The notes under the pieces: model-generated | Seen by the model: the letters and a program-made list of their open reading frames with translations, nothing else | What the model was told of the DNA's origin: nothing | Database searches by the model: none | DNA from: a virus | Length of the DNA: 32,594 nucleotides | IMG/VR virus record: IMGVR_UViG_3300005529_000001 | Coordinates: 336,882-369,475 of that record | Strand: one strand, 5' to 3' | Made by a program: the position numbers and the translations under genes | Shown: piece by piece, positions 25,301 through 31,973 of the stretch | How the letters are laid out: the number at the start of each line of letters is the position of its first letter | Numbering within the stretch: position 1 is the stretch's first letter

Positions 25301-26942
25301 AACCCCCAACAGCGAACTGTTAACGCAGCTACCGATCACCGGATCAGGAAACCCATCTGTCTTTTTTGGTCTTGCTTCAACGGGTGGCCGTGCGATTGTT
25401 GAGTCGTTCCGCAAACTGCGCTTCGACTACCTGAATCCCAACAACGTGACGGTGAACGGTAGCGCTTCTCCGGGACAGGGGGCTTACTACGGTTTCGTTA
25501 CATCATCAGTCTGGTGGGTCGCGACGGGATCCTGGCAACCATTCGTGTCCGCATGTCCCGATGGGATCGTGACGGACGTCTTTTCCCAAGGTATCGTCCG
25601 CAGCGGGTCCACATTCACGGTCACCAATGGCGGGTTGTATTCATTCCACGCAGGTTTCAATGCCTACGGTAGCGATGCATACATTAGCCTGAGGTTGAGC
25701 AGCTCAAATGGCATCGCTCTGTCAAGGTCAACGTATAGGACCGACCCAGCTGACCAGAACCTAGTAGTCCTGGATGGCATCTTTTCTGCCACGATAGGCC
25801 AAACATACACGCTGCAATACGTCAGCTCGGGAACGGTCTTTGCTTGGACGGGATCGAACCCACTGCCTGGTGTAGATGCTGCATCGATGCACACTGGTGA
25901 CATCAGCATCTTTTTGGTGAATACCAGCGGCAGCACTCAATGGCTCGATAAGGGTAACGTACTGGTTACGACCGCGAGTGTTAGCATTGATGGACAAGCA
26001 CGAACAGCAATCCAAGGATCTGGGATCGACGCTTATCTGTGGGTAAGCGGCACGCAAAGCATCAGTGGCGCGTGGAATAGCCCATCAGCCGTAACGGGTT
26101 CAGCTGCACGACGTGCAGTGTTTGGTGGAGACGTGGTCATCTCAGGTACCCTTTCAGTGCTCAGGGGATCACCATTCTCGCCATGGACAACCTTACTAGA
26201 TGTTGATTTCACCGCTCAACCTGCACAGACGCTTAGCTCCGACGGTTTCTATGACATCGCGGGCTTAACTTGGTTCAAATCAAACACTGCGAATGAAAAT
26301 GCTCCTACGACGATCGGATCCGCAGGTTTAACGTTCGCTCCCGTAGCCGCCACAGATTATTCAAACACCACGAGAACGGGGCCGTTGTTGTGGTTGCCTC
26401 TCAGCCAATCGTTGCTGTTGCCCAACCTTGATTGGACATATTCTTTTAGGTTGTGGGTCTACGTGACTGTTGACAACCCATCTGTCAACTTTGACGAGTG
26501 TATCGTGGGTCTGGATAACAACGGAACCACGTTGTCGATGTTCTTTGCACGTGGCATGGATCCCGCCGGCGGCACAGGTGGATTCATGCGTAACATTGTC
26601 AACGGAGCAAACGTCAGCGCACAGAACAACATCAGCTTCACGACCAGCAGTCTAAACAACGTGATGATCATGGAGTGGAACGTCTTGAGCAGGCAAACAA
26701 CAGCCACGGTCAACAGCTCTACCCCCAGGTTGTTCACCCATGCAATGAGCGGGACGGTGACTAACAGTTCTTGGCCACCTTACCAGACAAGCACGTACCA
26801 GAGCATGTGGGACACGTCAACACTGAATCCAGGTACGGTTTTCAACGCATTGGGGGTCGTCCTGGGTGCCGTTCGCGGTGGCGCCGGCGGCACTCATTAT
26901 AGCTGTTCAATCGGTAGGATCAAGTTGGATTATCATGCTTGA
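22338..26942 (+). CDS. Giant modular tail fibre with three lectin-like modules
   Basis: A 1534-residue fibre protein. Residues 1-155 form an attachment module (FFIFVRDPNTNKIERVAIPG, then DDKPTALLSASYGSSALAWF) closed by a poly-Gly linker. The shaft contains repeated units (SSSIGADANASYILVKA at about 214-230 and SSSIGADLYASYLIASA at about 671-687) and LVGxGxVxISTNSLGQV at about 624 and 743. Three related modules of about 250 residues start at about 265, 785 and 1280 with WYTALDVDLTAQ, WVTVVDIPFDAQ and WTTLLDVDFTAQ, and end in RIRVDYY, KLRFDYL and RIKLDYHA. A short collagen-like GPTGSQGLPGTQG lies near 534. A C1q-like jelly roll (SGSTFTVTNGGLYSFHAGF) lies at about 1085-1195. This is very likely the receptor-binding fibre. 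Confidence 0.8.
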   Translation: MAGNLSDAKQSFFIFVRDPNTNKIERVAIPGDVQVGLKDNPADLTLMGRFAINASEYSITTANAGIINASSDDCIIGIKLISSPLNNKANLLLPQNPREGQLAFVKDMTGTSTSVPVTINPGTGLLIDDKPTALLSASYGSSALAWFDGQWRTIGGGGTGGGGGTITNILGAGGSTVTNVGSVYTVSSSIGVSNVVGTGGSIVVKIGTGTEYQVSSSIGADANASYILVKANANDPNARILSGGVGINILDNGPGNTLVINGITGDGWYTALDVDLTAQGNINPLVDQAYTFTGNPGGTLTKINSSHDDTPSQIISGQGWKVTPSNSNLGLNNGKYSTHTLSSFTIPLANLDSTIDPLTPIRIWVYIASQTQAPQGSGGVGEGQWIYVDDWNGAQYTWSWHCNAGFGGSGNGWYAAIQSPTGAGSTGIVDAYTNPPNVMMLYLPQGIGGRIGYVFRKDIAGNSWPSLATMVPYLYFDQNTLDFNSGTLNAYVLPSAANISWGVTGDPAFSGGSGYSTIISRIRVDYYRAGVGNAGPTGSQGLPGTQGISASWKGTILPHNPYTNVDFSNGIFAGELNSLTASVQIDNSVVATLSGSTFSGPIIATDNPGITGSLTKLRAGLAYLVGVGTVGISTNSLGQVIISGSGGTGTVTSVTASGGSSASHVGTVYTISSSIGADLYASYLIASASAVDPNARVLAAGANITLVDTGPGGTLTIAALAGTGSNVFTGSLTQTGIPGFPYLVGLGSVTISTNSLGQVLVSGSGGGGGGGTVINQIVSASTAGWVTVVDIPFDAQPSQTFTGNSSVTIDGFGFTQLNPANASAAAVVPGTGVQWTNSAVDDIFGGTFSAPVLAIPFQSLFSAYSLPDHDIRIWWWINQDSVTTNFDSAVYGVLLGGTATGFTPTTENITNKKGFLGGAQGYNPQLNINATNYINTDIAGFETYNVQMLQYNRNGRFYAWYIGSGSIINGVDVWPATNQMQLLAAGDATPNSELLTQLPITGSGNPSVFFGLASTGGRAIVESFRKLRFDYLNPNNVTVNGSASPGQGAYYGFVTSSVWWVATGSWQPFVSACPDGIVTDVFSQGIVRSGSTFTVTNGGLYSFHAGFNAYGSDAYISLRLSSSNGIALSRSTYRTDPADQNLVVLDGIFSATIGQTYTLQYVSSGTVFAWTGSNPLPGVDAASMHTGDISIFLVNTSGSTQWLDKGNVLVTTASVSIDGQARTAIQGSGIDAYLWVSGTQSISGAWNSPSAVTGSAARRAVFGGDVVISGTLSVLRGSPFSPWTTLLDVDFTAQPAQTLSSDGFYDIAGLTWFKSNTANENAPTTIGSAGLTFAPVAATDYSNTTRTGPLLWLPLSQSLLLPNLDWTYSFRLWVYVTVDNPSVNFDECIVGLDNNGTTLSMFFARGMDPAGGTGGFMRNIVNGANVSAQNNISFTTSSLNNVMIMEWNVLSRQTTATVNSSTPRLFTHAMSGTVTNSSWPPYQTSTYQSMWDTSTLNPGTVFNALGVVLGAVRGGAGGTHYSCSIGRIKLDYHA
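23125..26942 (+). repeat. Three dispersed protein-level repeats of a lectin-like module
   Basis: Approximate copies lie at 23125-23930, 24685-25440 and 26170-26940. Each opens with W-T-x-L/V-D-V/I-x-F/L-x-AQ and closes with R/K-I/L-R/K-x-DY. Inside each copy is a recurrent R-I/L-W-x-W/Y-I/V core strand. They are diverged in DNA sequence, so this is an old duplication and not a recombination hot spot. The last copy ends exactly at the stop codon. Confidence 0.65.
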
Positions 26943-26954
26943 TGGGAGATCAAC

Positions 26955-28004
26955 ATGAGCGGGATGGGAAAACCAGGCACGGGTAAGATCTGGGTGTTTG
27001 AAACGCCCGGCGTTTGGGCTGGTACATACATTGCCTCGACGGGTCTCGCCAGCGCGCGACCCGCTGCGGCTGGTTCAGGTGCTTTGTACTTTTGCACCGA
27101 TGTTCCCATTGTTTATGTAGATGATCCCACGACCGCAACTTGGCAGGGGTTCGATCACAACGGTTACAACGTGGGAGGAGGACCTGGTCCGGTTGTCAAC
27201 TGGACGGTTGTTGGAAGCGTTGGCCTTATGTCGACTGGCGACGCAATTCTTTCCACTGCTGCGGTAAACAACTTGTCAAACCAAGTGTTACAACCCATAC
27301 CCGCCGGTGTTACGGGCGCGGGACCTTGGAAAGTCACGTTTACGGGAGAGATGTCTTTTACCCGGGGTGCAACGTTTCCTGAAGTTGGGGTGTGCGTCTC
27401 AAACGGGACAACGTCAGGAACATCAATTGCATTGTTCTGCGGCGCTTACCAGTTCAGCTCTAACAACATGGTTCCGGGTGCATGGCAGGAGACACTACAC
27501 ACGCAGACCAGGCCCGCTATCTATTTTGGCGATAACACTTTCACGCAGATGACAGGGCCGTGGTACTTCCGCATCCTGAACGATGGGACGAACTACTTGT
27601 ACCAATACAGCCAGCATCATGGAGCATTTTGGCGAACGTTCTTCAACAACACTGTTGCGGGTGTTGGTTTGACGATCACTGACTTCGGATGGACAGTTGG
27701 TTGCGTCAACGGTAGCGGTTATGCATCGGCACTGGTCACTGGGTGCAGCATGCAAACGCTGTCGCAGACCGCCATCTCAAACGTGACCGAAGCAGCGTCT
27801 CTCTATACCATCACCACATCAACAGCGCATGGGTTGAACACTGGCGATTCAGTCACCATCACAAGCGTCACGGGGACGGGCACCAATCCTAACGGCGTTT
27901 ATGAGAACACTGTCATTGTCACGAACCCGACGACATTCACGCTTCCCGCGGGAGGAGCATTCACCTACACGTCGGGCGGCAACGTGACGTTGACCAGCCG
28001 CTGA
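26955..28004 (+). CDS. Tail fibre-like protein with a C-terminal phage-tip domain
   Basis: A 349-residue protein starting 6 bases after GGGAGA. Residues 1-80 are a Gly-rich attachment segment that ends in TATWQGFDHNGYNVGG. Residues about 85-270 look like a lectin-type beta-sandwich (WKVTFTGEMSFTRGATFPEV, later AIYFGDNTFTQMTGPWYFR), similar in flavour to the modules of the previous gene. Residues about 278-349 (STAHGLNTGDSVTITSVTG, later NPTTFTLPAGG) match a small domain that recurs in phage tail and fibre proteins. It is probably an accessory fibre or distal tip. Its TGA directly abuts the stop of the convergent 57-residue gene, making TGATCA. Confidence 0.72.
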   Translation: MSGMGKPGTGKIWVFETPGVWAGTYIASTGLASARPAAAGSGALYFCTDVPIVYVDDPTTATWQGFDHNGYNVGGGPGPVVNWTVVGSVGLMSTGDAILSTAAVNNLSNQVLQPIPAGVTGAGPWKVTFTGEMSFTRGATFPEVGVCVSNGTTSGTSIALFCGAYQFSSNNMVPGAWQETLHTQTRPAIYFGDNTFTQMTGPWYFRILNDGTNYLYQYSQHHGAFWRTFFNNTVAGVGLTITDFGWTVGCVNGSGYASALVTGCSMQTLSQTAISNVTEAASLYTITTSTAHGLNTGDSVTITSVTGTGTNPNGVYENTVIVTNPTTFTLPAGGAFTYTSGGNVTLTSR

Positions 28005-28178
28005 TCACTTCTGGGTGACAGGGACGATCTGGAGCGTGGGTTGGGGCGAGCGACGGAAGATCTCTTCGAGAGCACGCTTGCGCATCTCTTCCTTGCGTGC
28101 AATCTCTTCGGCGCTGTCTTCAGCTCCCATGACGATCATATCGTCATCTCCCATCAAGTCGATTACGATTGTCGCCAT
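28005..28178 (-). CDS. Small charged protein, 57 residues
   Basis: This gene runs on the minus strand from ATG 28178 to TGA 28005. It has the best ribosome-binding site in the window, AAGGAG (minus strand; 28190-28185), six bases before the ATG. The product has a hydrophobic/acidic start (MATIVIDLMGDDDMIVMG), then a charged helix (EEIARKEEMRKRALEEIFRR), then a short tail. I recognise no family. A plus-strand ORF over the same bases has no ribosome-binding site and is a shadow. It is preceded by the multi-hairpin element at 28201-28272. Confidence 0.7.
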   Translation of the reverse strand: MATIVIDLMGDDDMIVMGAEDSAEEIARKEEMRKRALEEIFRRSPQPTLQIVPVTQK

Positions 28179-28184
28179 GTTGAG

Positions 28185-28190
28185 CTCCTT
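28185..28190 (-). promoter_or_regulatory. Consensus Shine-Dalgarno site for the 57-residue gene
   Basis: AAGGAG on the minus strand with a six-base spacer to ATG 28178. It is what separates this short real gene from the overlapping plus-strand ORF. Confidence 0.65.
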
Positions 28191-28200
28191 TGCGTAAGTA

Positions 28201-28272
28201 TCAGTGACCTGCTAGATCCACCGTAACCACGGTCATGAGGGCTGTACAGGCCGCCCACCGTGGGCTCACTGA
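28201..28272 (-). ncRNA. 72-base multi-hairpin, cloverleaf-like element
   Basis: TCAGTGA (28201-28207) pairs perfectly with TCACTGA (28266-28272), closing three internal hairpins: CCGT/ACGG (28221-28232), GGC/GCC (28240-28252, with a palindromic CTGTACAG) and GCCCA/TGGGC (28253-28265). It is tRNA-sized, but it lacks a T-loop consensus and a proper anticodon loop on either strand, so it is not an ordinary tRNA. CCACGG (28227-28232) can also pair with CCGTGG (28258-28263), which allows an alternative fold. It lies between the RNA ligase stop and the ribosome-binding site of the 57-residue gene, so it would be in that gene's leader if transcribed from the minus strand. Strand and function are inferred. 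Confidence 0.45.
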
Positions 28273-28297
28273 CAATTCACCGCCTCGCATGTGAGGG

Positions 28298-29641
28298 TTA
28301 CAGGGTCAGCTTCGCAAGAATGTTGTCGAGCGACGAGTCAGACAGCTTGTTGTTCTTGCACGCGGACGTGAACCACTCTCGAGCGTTCTTAGCCCGGTTC
28401 TCCCACAGGTTGAAGTAGACCGCGGTCCAGTCGCCGGACTCTTTCACCTGTTCAGCGTAATGCTTGCGTGAACCGTTAGCTTCTTGCCTGAATGTAGCGA
28501 CATTGGCATCGATGTGCTGGCAGTACTCGCCGAAGGCTCGCTGCATGTTCAGCAACCTGTCCTGGACGTCCTTGGGAACCAGAGGGATGATGTCATCAGC
28601 CTTCTCGAGGATGACAGCCTCTAGAGCGTTGCGAACTGACGACGTCACTGTGTCTTTCGACTTGTGAGCCAGCACGTAGGTCTTATTCTTGACTTTCAAC
28701 CTCTGGAAGGAGGCACCCGTCTGGACACAGACGACAGCACCCTCGAGCTCTGCTGGGTTGGCCGAGTCGACGAAACATGACAACGAGGCTATGTCACGGA
28801 TCTCCCACGTCTTCGGCCGCCGCACGTGTTCGATCCTGAGGCTCTCAATCGGGACCTCACGACCCGTCTGGGTGTGACGAGCGGCCAACAGGTAGACTCG
28901 CGGCTCTGGATAGACAACGACGATCTGGTTGTGAGGCGAGACAAGCTCGAAGACGTACGTCATCTCCTTGTTGAGGTGGATGACCTTATCAGGCCCGTCG
29001 ACGACCCAGTCGTGCGGGTACTTGTCGTCTTTTGGGCACAGCAAGTCGGGGTGTGCACACTCCTCACGCATTACGCTGCACTTCGAGCAATGAGCCCATC
29101 CGATGGGACCTGATAGCTCTTCCCGCGTCCTCACAAGCGCTTTGAGGAAAAGCTGTGAGAACGTCATCTCACCGATTTCGAGGTTACCCGCGTTGATGGG
29201 CAAGTCAGCCTCGGGTACAGACCGTGTGCCCGCGTGCCACTTCCCGTGAAGCGGGTCCCAGTAACAGATGATGCAGGTGCCATCGACTTTTTCATAGACC
29301 CTCAACGAGGGATGTGACCAGTCGATGTTCACAGCGCTGGGATCGCCGAAGTTGTAGAAACGGCACATGGGCCACGCCAGCACTTCGATCTCGCCAACCC
29401 TGATGTCTTTCCAATCACGGTTGGTGAATGATTCCATCATGCTGAACCAATCAAGTTCGACGGGCCGGATGACGAGGCCACGGCACTGCTCGGAGACGGG
29501 GTCGCCATTCTTGGCTAGGATCTGATCATAGTTGAGCGCGAACTTGTCACCCGTTGCGTTGGGCCTTGCACAGACACCGTGCTCCTCTTCGAGCTGACGA
29601 AAGGTGTGGTTGCGAAGGTAGTCCCTGACAAGGAGATCCAT
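28298..29641 (-). CDS. RNA ligase, T4 Rnl1-like, with Cys4 insertion
   Basis: A 447-residue nucleotidyltransferase of the Rnl1 type. The pattern is QCRGLVIRP (residues 52-60), motif I KVDG with nucleophile Lys118 (VYEKVDGTCIICYW), motif III FELVSPHN at 231-238, motif IV LEGAVV with Glu300, and motif V RLKVKNKTY with Lys316 and Lys318. Such enzymes seal broken RNA, in T4 the tRNAs cut by the host PrrC anticodon nuclease. Between motifs I and III is an insertion with four cysteines, C185-x2-C188-x6-C195-x6-C202, probably a zinc knuckle. It is divergent from the HAD phosphatase gene across 62 bases. Confidence 0.88.
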   Translation of the reverse strand: MDLLVRDYLRNHTFRQLEEEHGVCARPNATGDKFALNYDQILAKNGDPVSEQCRGLVIRPVELDWFSMMESFTNRDWKDIRVGEIEVLAWPMCRFYNFGDPSAVNIDWSHPSLRVYEKVDGTCIICYWDPLHGKWHAGTRSVPEADLPINAGNLEIGEMTFSQLFLKALVRTREELSGPIGWAHCSKCSVMREECAHPDLLCPKDDKYPHDWVVDGPDKVIHLNKEMTYVFELVSPHNQIVVVYPEPRVYLLAARHTQTGREVPIESLRIEHVRRPKTWEIRDIASLSCFVDSANPAELEGAVVCVQTGASFQRLKVKNKTYVLAHKSKDTVTSSVRNALEAVILEKADDIIPLVPKDVQDRLLNMQRAFGEYCQHIDANVATFRQEANGSRKHYAEQVKESGDWTAVYFNLWENRAKNAREWFTSACKNNKLSDSSLDNILAKLTL

Positions 29642-29703
29642 GTCCCAACCCTACCTCACATGCCGGCCAAGATACACTGTGCACACATTGGGTACGATTG
29701 ATC
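29642..29703. promoter_or_regulatory. Divergent intergenic region, RNA ligase / HAD phosphatase
   Basis: The 62 bases between the two divergent starts must hold promoters for both genes if they are not read through. On the minus strand a GAGG-type site precedes ATG 29641. On the plus strand no good ribosome-binding site is seen before ATG 29704. I cannot pick convincing -10/-35 boxes. Confidence 0.3.
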
Positions 29704-30288
29704 ATGGGTTCATCGACGAAGCTCCTGAAGGAGTACATCAGGACCGTCAAGACAACCAAGCCACGTCGTAAGCGATGGGTCTTTGATTTTGACTACACCT
29801 TAGTCAGGACGGATGCATGCACTCACGTTACCAACTCCGTGGGAAAGAAATTTGACCTTGACCCACACGAGTTCGCGATCTACGAGAGGCAGCCTGGCGA
29901 TGTCTTTGACTACACCGATTTCGAAAAACTGATCAACCCACGGCCCATCAAGTGGATGAATCGCATCCTCCACAACGTGTGCGAGCACCACGGCCATGAG
30001 GCAGCGCTAGTGTTGTCAGCCCGGTCGTACAGCGATCCCATCCGCCAGTATCTGGTTGGTGTTGGCCTGGCTGATGTTGAGGTTGCAACGCTCAACACTC
30101 CAGCACCCGAAGCCAAAGCTGCTTACGTCAGCGAGCTCATTGAGACAGAAGACCTAGAAGAGGTCGAGTTTTTCGATGACAGTCACAAAAACGTCGCTGC
30201 TGTTGCTGCTTTGCGAGCAAAGCACCCGAACGTTGCCATCTTCTCGAGACACGTCATCCACAACCGGATCAACCGGTGTTTGTCCTGA
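29704..30288 (+). CDS. HAD-superfamily phosphatase, phage type
   Basis: A 194-residue protein (ATG 29704; a TTG at 29698 is also in frame) with all four HAD motifs: motif I WVFDFDYTL, with Asp28 as nucleophile and Asp30 as acid/base; motif II LSARS with Ser105; motif III Lys138; and motif IV EFFDDS with Asp158 and Asp159. The cap-side pattern FDLDPHEFAIYERQPGD then FDYTDFEKL matches a HAD subfamily that is common in large phages. Likely substrates are nucleotides or nucleic-acid 3'- or 5'-phosphates. Being back to back with an RNA ligase, it may supply the end-healing 3'-phosphatase step, as the phosphatase half of T4 Pnkp does. No kinase domain is present. The stop abuts the convergent next gene as TGATCA. 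Confidence 0.82.
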   Translation: MGSSTKLLKEYIRTVKTTKPRRKRWVFDFDYTLVRTDACTHVTNSVGKKFDLDPHEFAIYERQPGDVFDYTDFEKLINPRPIKWMNRILHNVCEHHGHEAALVLSARSYSDPIRQYLVGVGLADVEVATLNTPAPEAKAAYVSELIETEDLEEVEFFDDSHKNVAAVAALRAKHPNVAIFSRHVIHNRINRCLS

Positions 30289-30750
30289 TCAATCGTCAGT
30301 GACGATCGGGATCTCATCATTGAAGAGAGAAGCCAGGTCCAGGCGTGAGTCACCGTCTTCGACGAGCACCACGTCGATGTGCGGGTCATTGTAACGCTTC
30401 ATCGGCAGCATGTTTCCCATCACCCACCCAGCATGGGTGCTGACCTCGGTGCCCGATGCGTTCTGTGGTTCATGCGCCTTGGCCAACCTAACCAAGTCCA
30501 GTCGCTTGCCCTTCACCGAAGTCGGGATCTTACCCGGCTCGACAGCGTCATCATAAGCGTAATCGAAGCCCCTCAGCTCGGCTTCAATGAAGCCTCCGGG
30601 CTCCAACACGAGCTCATGGATTCCGTCAACTTGAACCTGTTCGTTCCGTTCGAGAGCACACGCCCAAACATAGAGCGCTTCGGAACTGGGGAAGAGGTGA
30701 AACTTCCGTCCTGGAGAATTGGGTTTGAGAGTGATTCTGACCTTTTTCAT
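30289..30750 (-). CDS. Unrecognised 153-residue protein
   Basis: A soluble protein with a basic beta-like N-terminus (MKKVRITLKPNSPGRKFHLF), an acidic middle (LVLEPGGFIEAELRGFDYAY) and an acidic C-terminus (LASLFNDEIPIVTDD). No catalytic motif, signal peptide or membrane segment is seen. It starts directly after the stop of the zinc-ribbon-like gene upstream (TGA then ATG with no gap), so it belongs to the same transcript as the tRNA and RNA ligase genes. Function unknown. Confidence 0.65.
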   Translation of the reverse strand: MKKVRITLKPNSPGRKFHLFPSSEALYVWACALERNEQVQVDGIHELVLEPGGFIEAELRGFDYAYDDAVEPGKIPTSVKGKRLDLVRLAKAHEPQNASGTEVSTHAGWVMGNMLPMKRYNDPHIDVVLVEDGDSRLDLASLFNDEIPIVTDD

Positions 30751-31152
30751 TCACTGCCACTCCATTGAGCCACGTTCTGGTACGTCAGATTCGTTTTGAT
30801 AGCTCGACATCGTAACTAGGTCTTGGGCACGCCTGATCCCAAGGGCGTTGGGCAAATCGATCCAAAGCTCCTCTTCTGCCACGGATTTTCGCAACAGGTT
30901 CAGGTTTACGTTGGTGTCAACGCCAGCGTTCTTTCGCGACTTGGTGATCAACCTTGCCGCGCAGTGATCGCAACAGTGAATTCCCAACGTCTGGTGACGG
31001 ACCGTAGCGGCTTGCTTGCAACCGTTGCACGCGCACCTCTCAAGCGTCTGGAGCATCAGCGCGGCGTGCTCAGCAAAGCCCTGTGACAACACGCCAATCA
31101 TGTTGTCATTCTTGAGTGTCAGCTTCGTCAGGAGGTCAAACAGCGACGCCAT
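30751..31152 (-). CDS. Small protein with a zinc-ribbon-like cysteine set
   Basis: A 133-residue protein. I chose ATG 31152 (MASLFDLLTK), because the longer reading to 31221 runs into tRNA-Ile. Residues about 39-63 hold CACNGC and then HCCDHC, a probable C-x2-C / C-x2-C zinc site of about 20 residues, preceded by a helical stretch (NMIGVLSQGFAEHAALMLQT). The C-terminal half is basic, then acidic, with no known motif. A zinc ribbon beside RNA-processing genes suggests nucleic-acid binding, but this is inference. It lies 39 bases downstream of tRNA-Ile and abuts the next gene. Confidence 0.65.
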   Translation of the reverse strand: MASLFDLLTKLTLKNDNMIGVLSQGFAEHAALMLQTLERCACNGCKQAATVRHQTLGIHCCDHCAARLITKSRKNAGVDTNVNLNLLRKSVAEEELWIDLPNALGIRRAQDLVTMSSYQNESDVPERGSMEWQ

Positions 31153-31191
31153 CCGATCACATAGTACCCCAATCGAAGGGCTTTTGCAAGG

Positions 31192-31271
31192 TCGGCCGCG
31201 CGGGAATCGAACCCATAGCACATACGCTTATAAGACGTACCCCTCCGACCAGGCGGGTTAGCTCGCGGCCG
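31192..31271 (-). tRNA. tRNA-Ile (anticodon UAU), atypical D-arm
   Basis: On the minus strand a perfect 7-bp acceptor CGGCCGC/GCGGCCG is followed by an anticodon stem TACGT/GCGTA with loop CTTATAA (anticodon TAT at 31232-31230, reading AUA) and a T-arm ATGGG-TTCGATT-CCCGC ending in discriminator A. No CCA is encoded. The D-arm region is too long and pairs only weakly (a CCC/GGG stem with a TGGT loop can be drawn, leaving extra bases after the acceptor), so the tRNA is unusual or slightly decayed. It begins 3 bases after the Rnl2-type ligase gene and was probably cut out of its transcript. A purely Met-converted (lysidine CAU) Ile tRNA is ruled out by the loop. Confidence 0.75.
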
Positions 31272-31274
31272 CTC

Positions 31275-31973
31275 TCACTTGAGCGCGTTCCGGAGCTCTA
31301 TGTTGTCGCCACAGTAAATGTCAAGCTTGTCCAGCCATGCCCGCGACTTCTGCTTGAACATGATGGGCATCTTGGTCTTCTTGTCGTTCTTCGCCTTGCA
31401 AACGACGCCCTCGAATGTCATGCCGGGCAACGTACCAGCCCTGACAGACTCGATGAACTCAGGAGTGACGTCACCTTCATACAGGACCTTGGCATGGTCC
31501 AGTCCTTCAGCAAGCTTCAGGAACCGCGCTGGCTCCAAGATGCCCTGGGCGAAGGGGGCGATATCAAACAAGGTGACCGTCAGCTCTTCCTGCAGGTTGT
31601 GCATCCCCGCAAAGGAGCTGGGTCCCCAGAGCTCGAAAAAGCACATGGCTCGGTCGATGTTAGCTTCTTGGAGACGTTGTGCTAACGTCTCGCCGTACTT
31701 AGCCTGCACCAGCCCCGGGGCCTGCCCGAAGATGGGATCGGTCTCATCGACCAGCCGGTTGCGAGTGCCAAACTTGTGCCAGCCCTTCTTGCTGGTCCAC
31801 TCGGCACGGATGTTGCTGCCGTCGAGCTTGTCGAAGGCAACGATGGGAAGGTGAGATTCAGTTGCATATACGATGCTAGGATATGTTTTCACGATAGACT
31901 CCGGATCTCTTCGTTCATCAAGATCATAGTTCAGGCGCTTATCACGCCGGCGGTAGTGTTCTCGTTCAGACAT
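31275..31973 (-). CDS. RNA ligase, Rnl2-like
   Basis: A 232-residue nucleotidyltransferase. Motif I is FDKLDGSN with nucleophile Lys49, motif Ia-like residues follow at FGTRNRL, motif III is FFELWG (112-117), motif IV FEGVVCK (187-193) and motif V MFKQKS (205-210). This fits the adenylyltransferase domain of the T4 Rnl2 / RNA-ligase family. It is shorter than T4 Rnl2 (334), with no obvious C-terminal domain, so it is a minimal core ligase. It is a second, different class from the Rnl1-like enzyme nearby. It starts directly after the DUF4326 stop and ends 3 bases before tRNA-Ile, which favours a tRNA-repair or RNA-sealing role. Confidence 0.85.
   Translation of the reverse strand: MSEREHYRRRDKRLNYDLDERRDPESIVKTYPSIVYATESHLPIVAFDKLDGSNIRAEWTSKKGWHKFGTRNRLVDETDPIFGQAPGLVQAKYGETLAQRLQEANIDRAMCFFELWGPSSFAGMHNLQEELTVTLFDIAPFAQGILEPARFLKLAEGLDHAKVLYEGDVTPEFIESVRAGTLPGMTFEGVVCKAKNDKKTKMPIMFKQKSRAWLDKLDIYCGDNIELRNALK

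Noticed and set aside
28015-28197. Plus-strand ORF over the 57-residue gene
   Set aside because: It has no ribosome-binding site and an unlikely composition. The minus-strand frame has a consensus site and tight contact with its neighbour.
28201-28272. An ordinary tRNA at the cloverleaf-like element
   Set aside because: Neither strand shows a TTCRANN T-loop or a D-arm with GG. The minus-strand CTGTACA loop has only a three-pair stem and the wrong base at position 37.
31153-31221. Longer N-terminus for the zinc-ribbon-like protein
   Set aside because: The extension would be coded by the 3' part of tRNA-Ile and reads as Arg/Pro-rich noise. ATG 31152 gives a normal start.
31116-31854. Plus-strand ORFs of 189 and 178 codons over the tRNA-Ile and the Rnl2-type ligase
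   Set aside because: They read across a tRNA and opposite a ligase with all catalytic motifs. They have no family resemblance.
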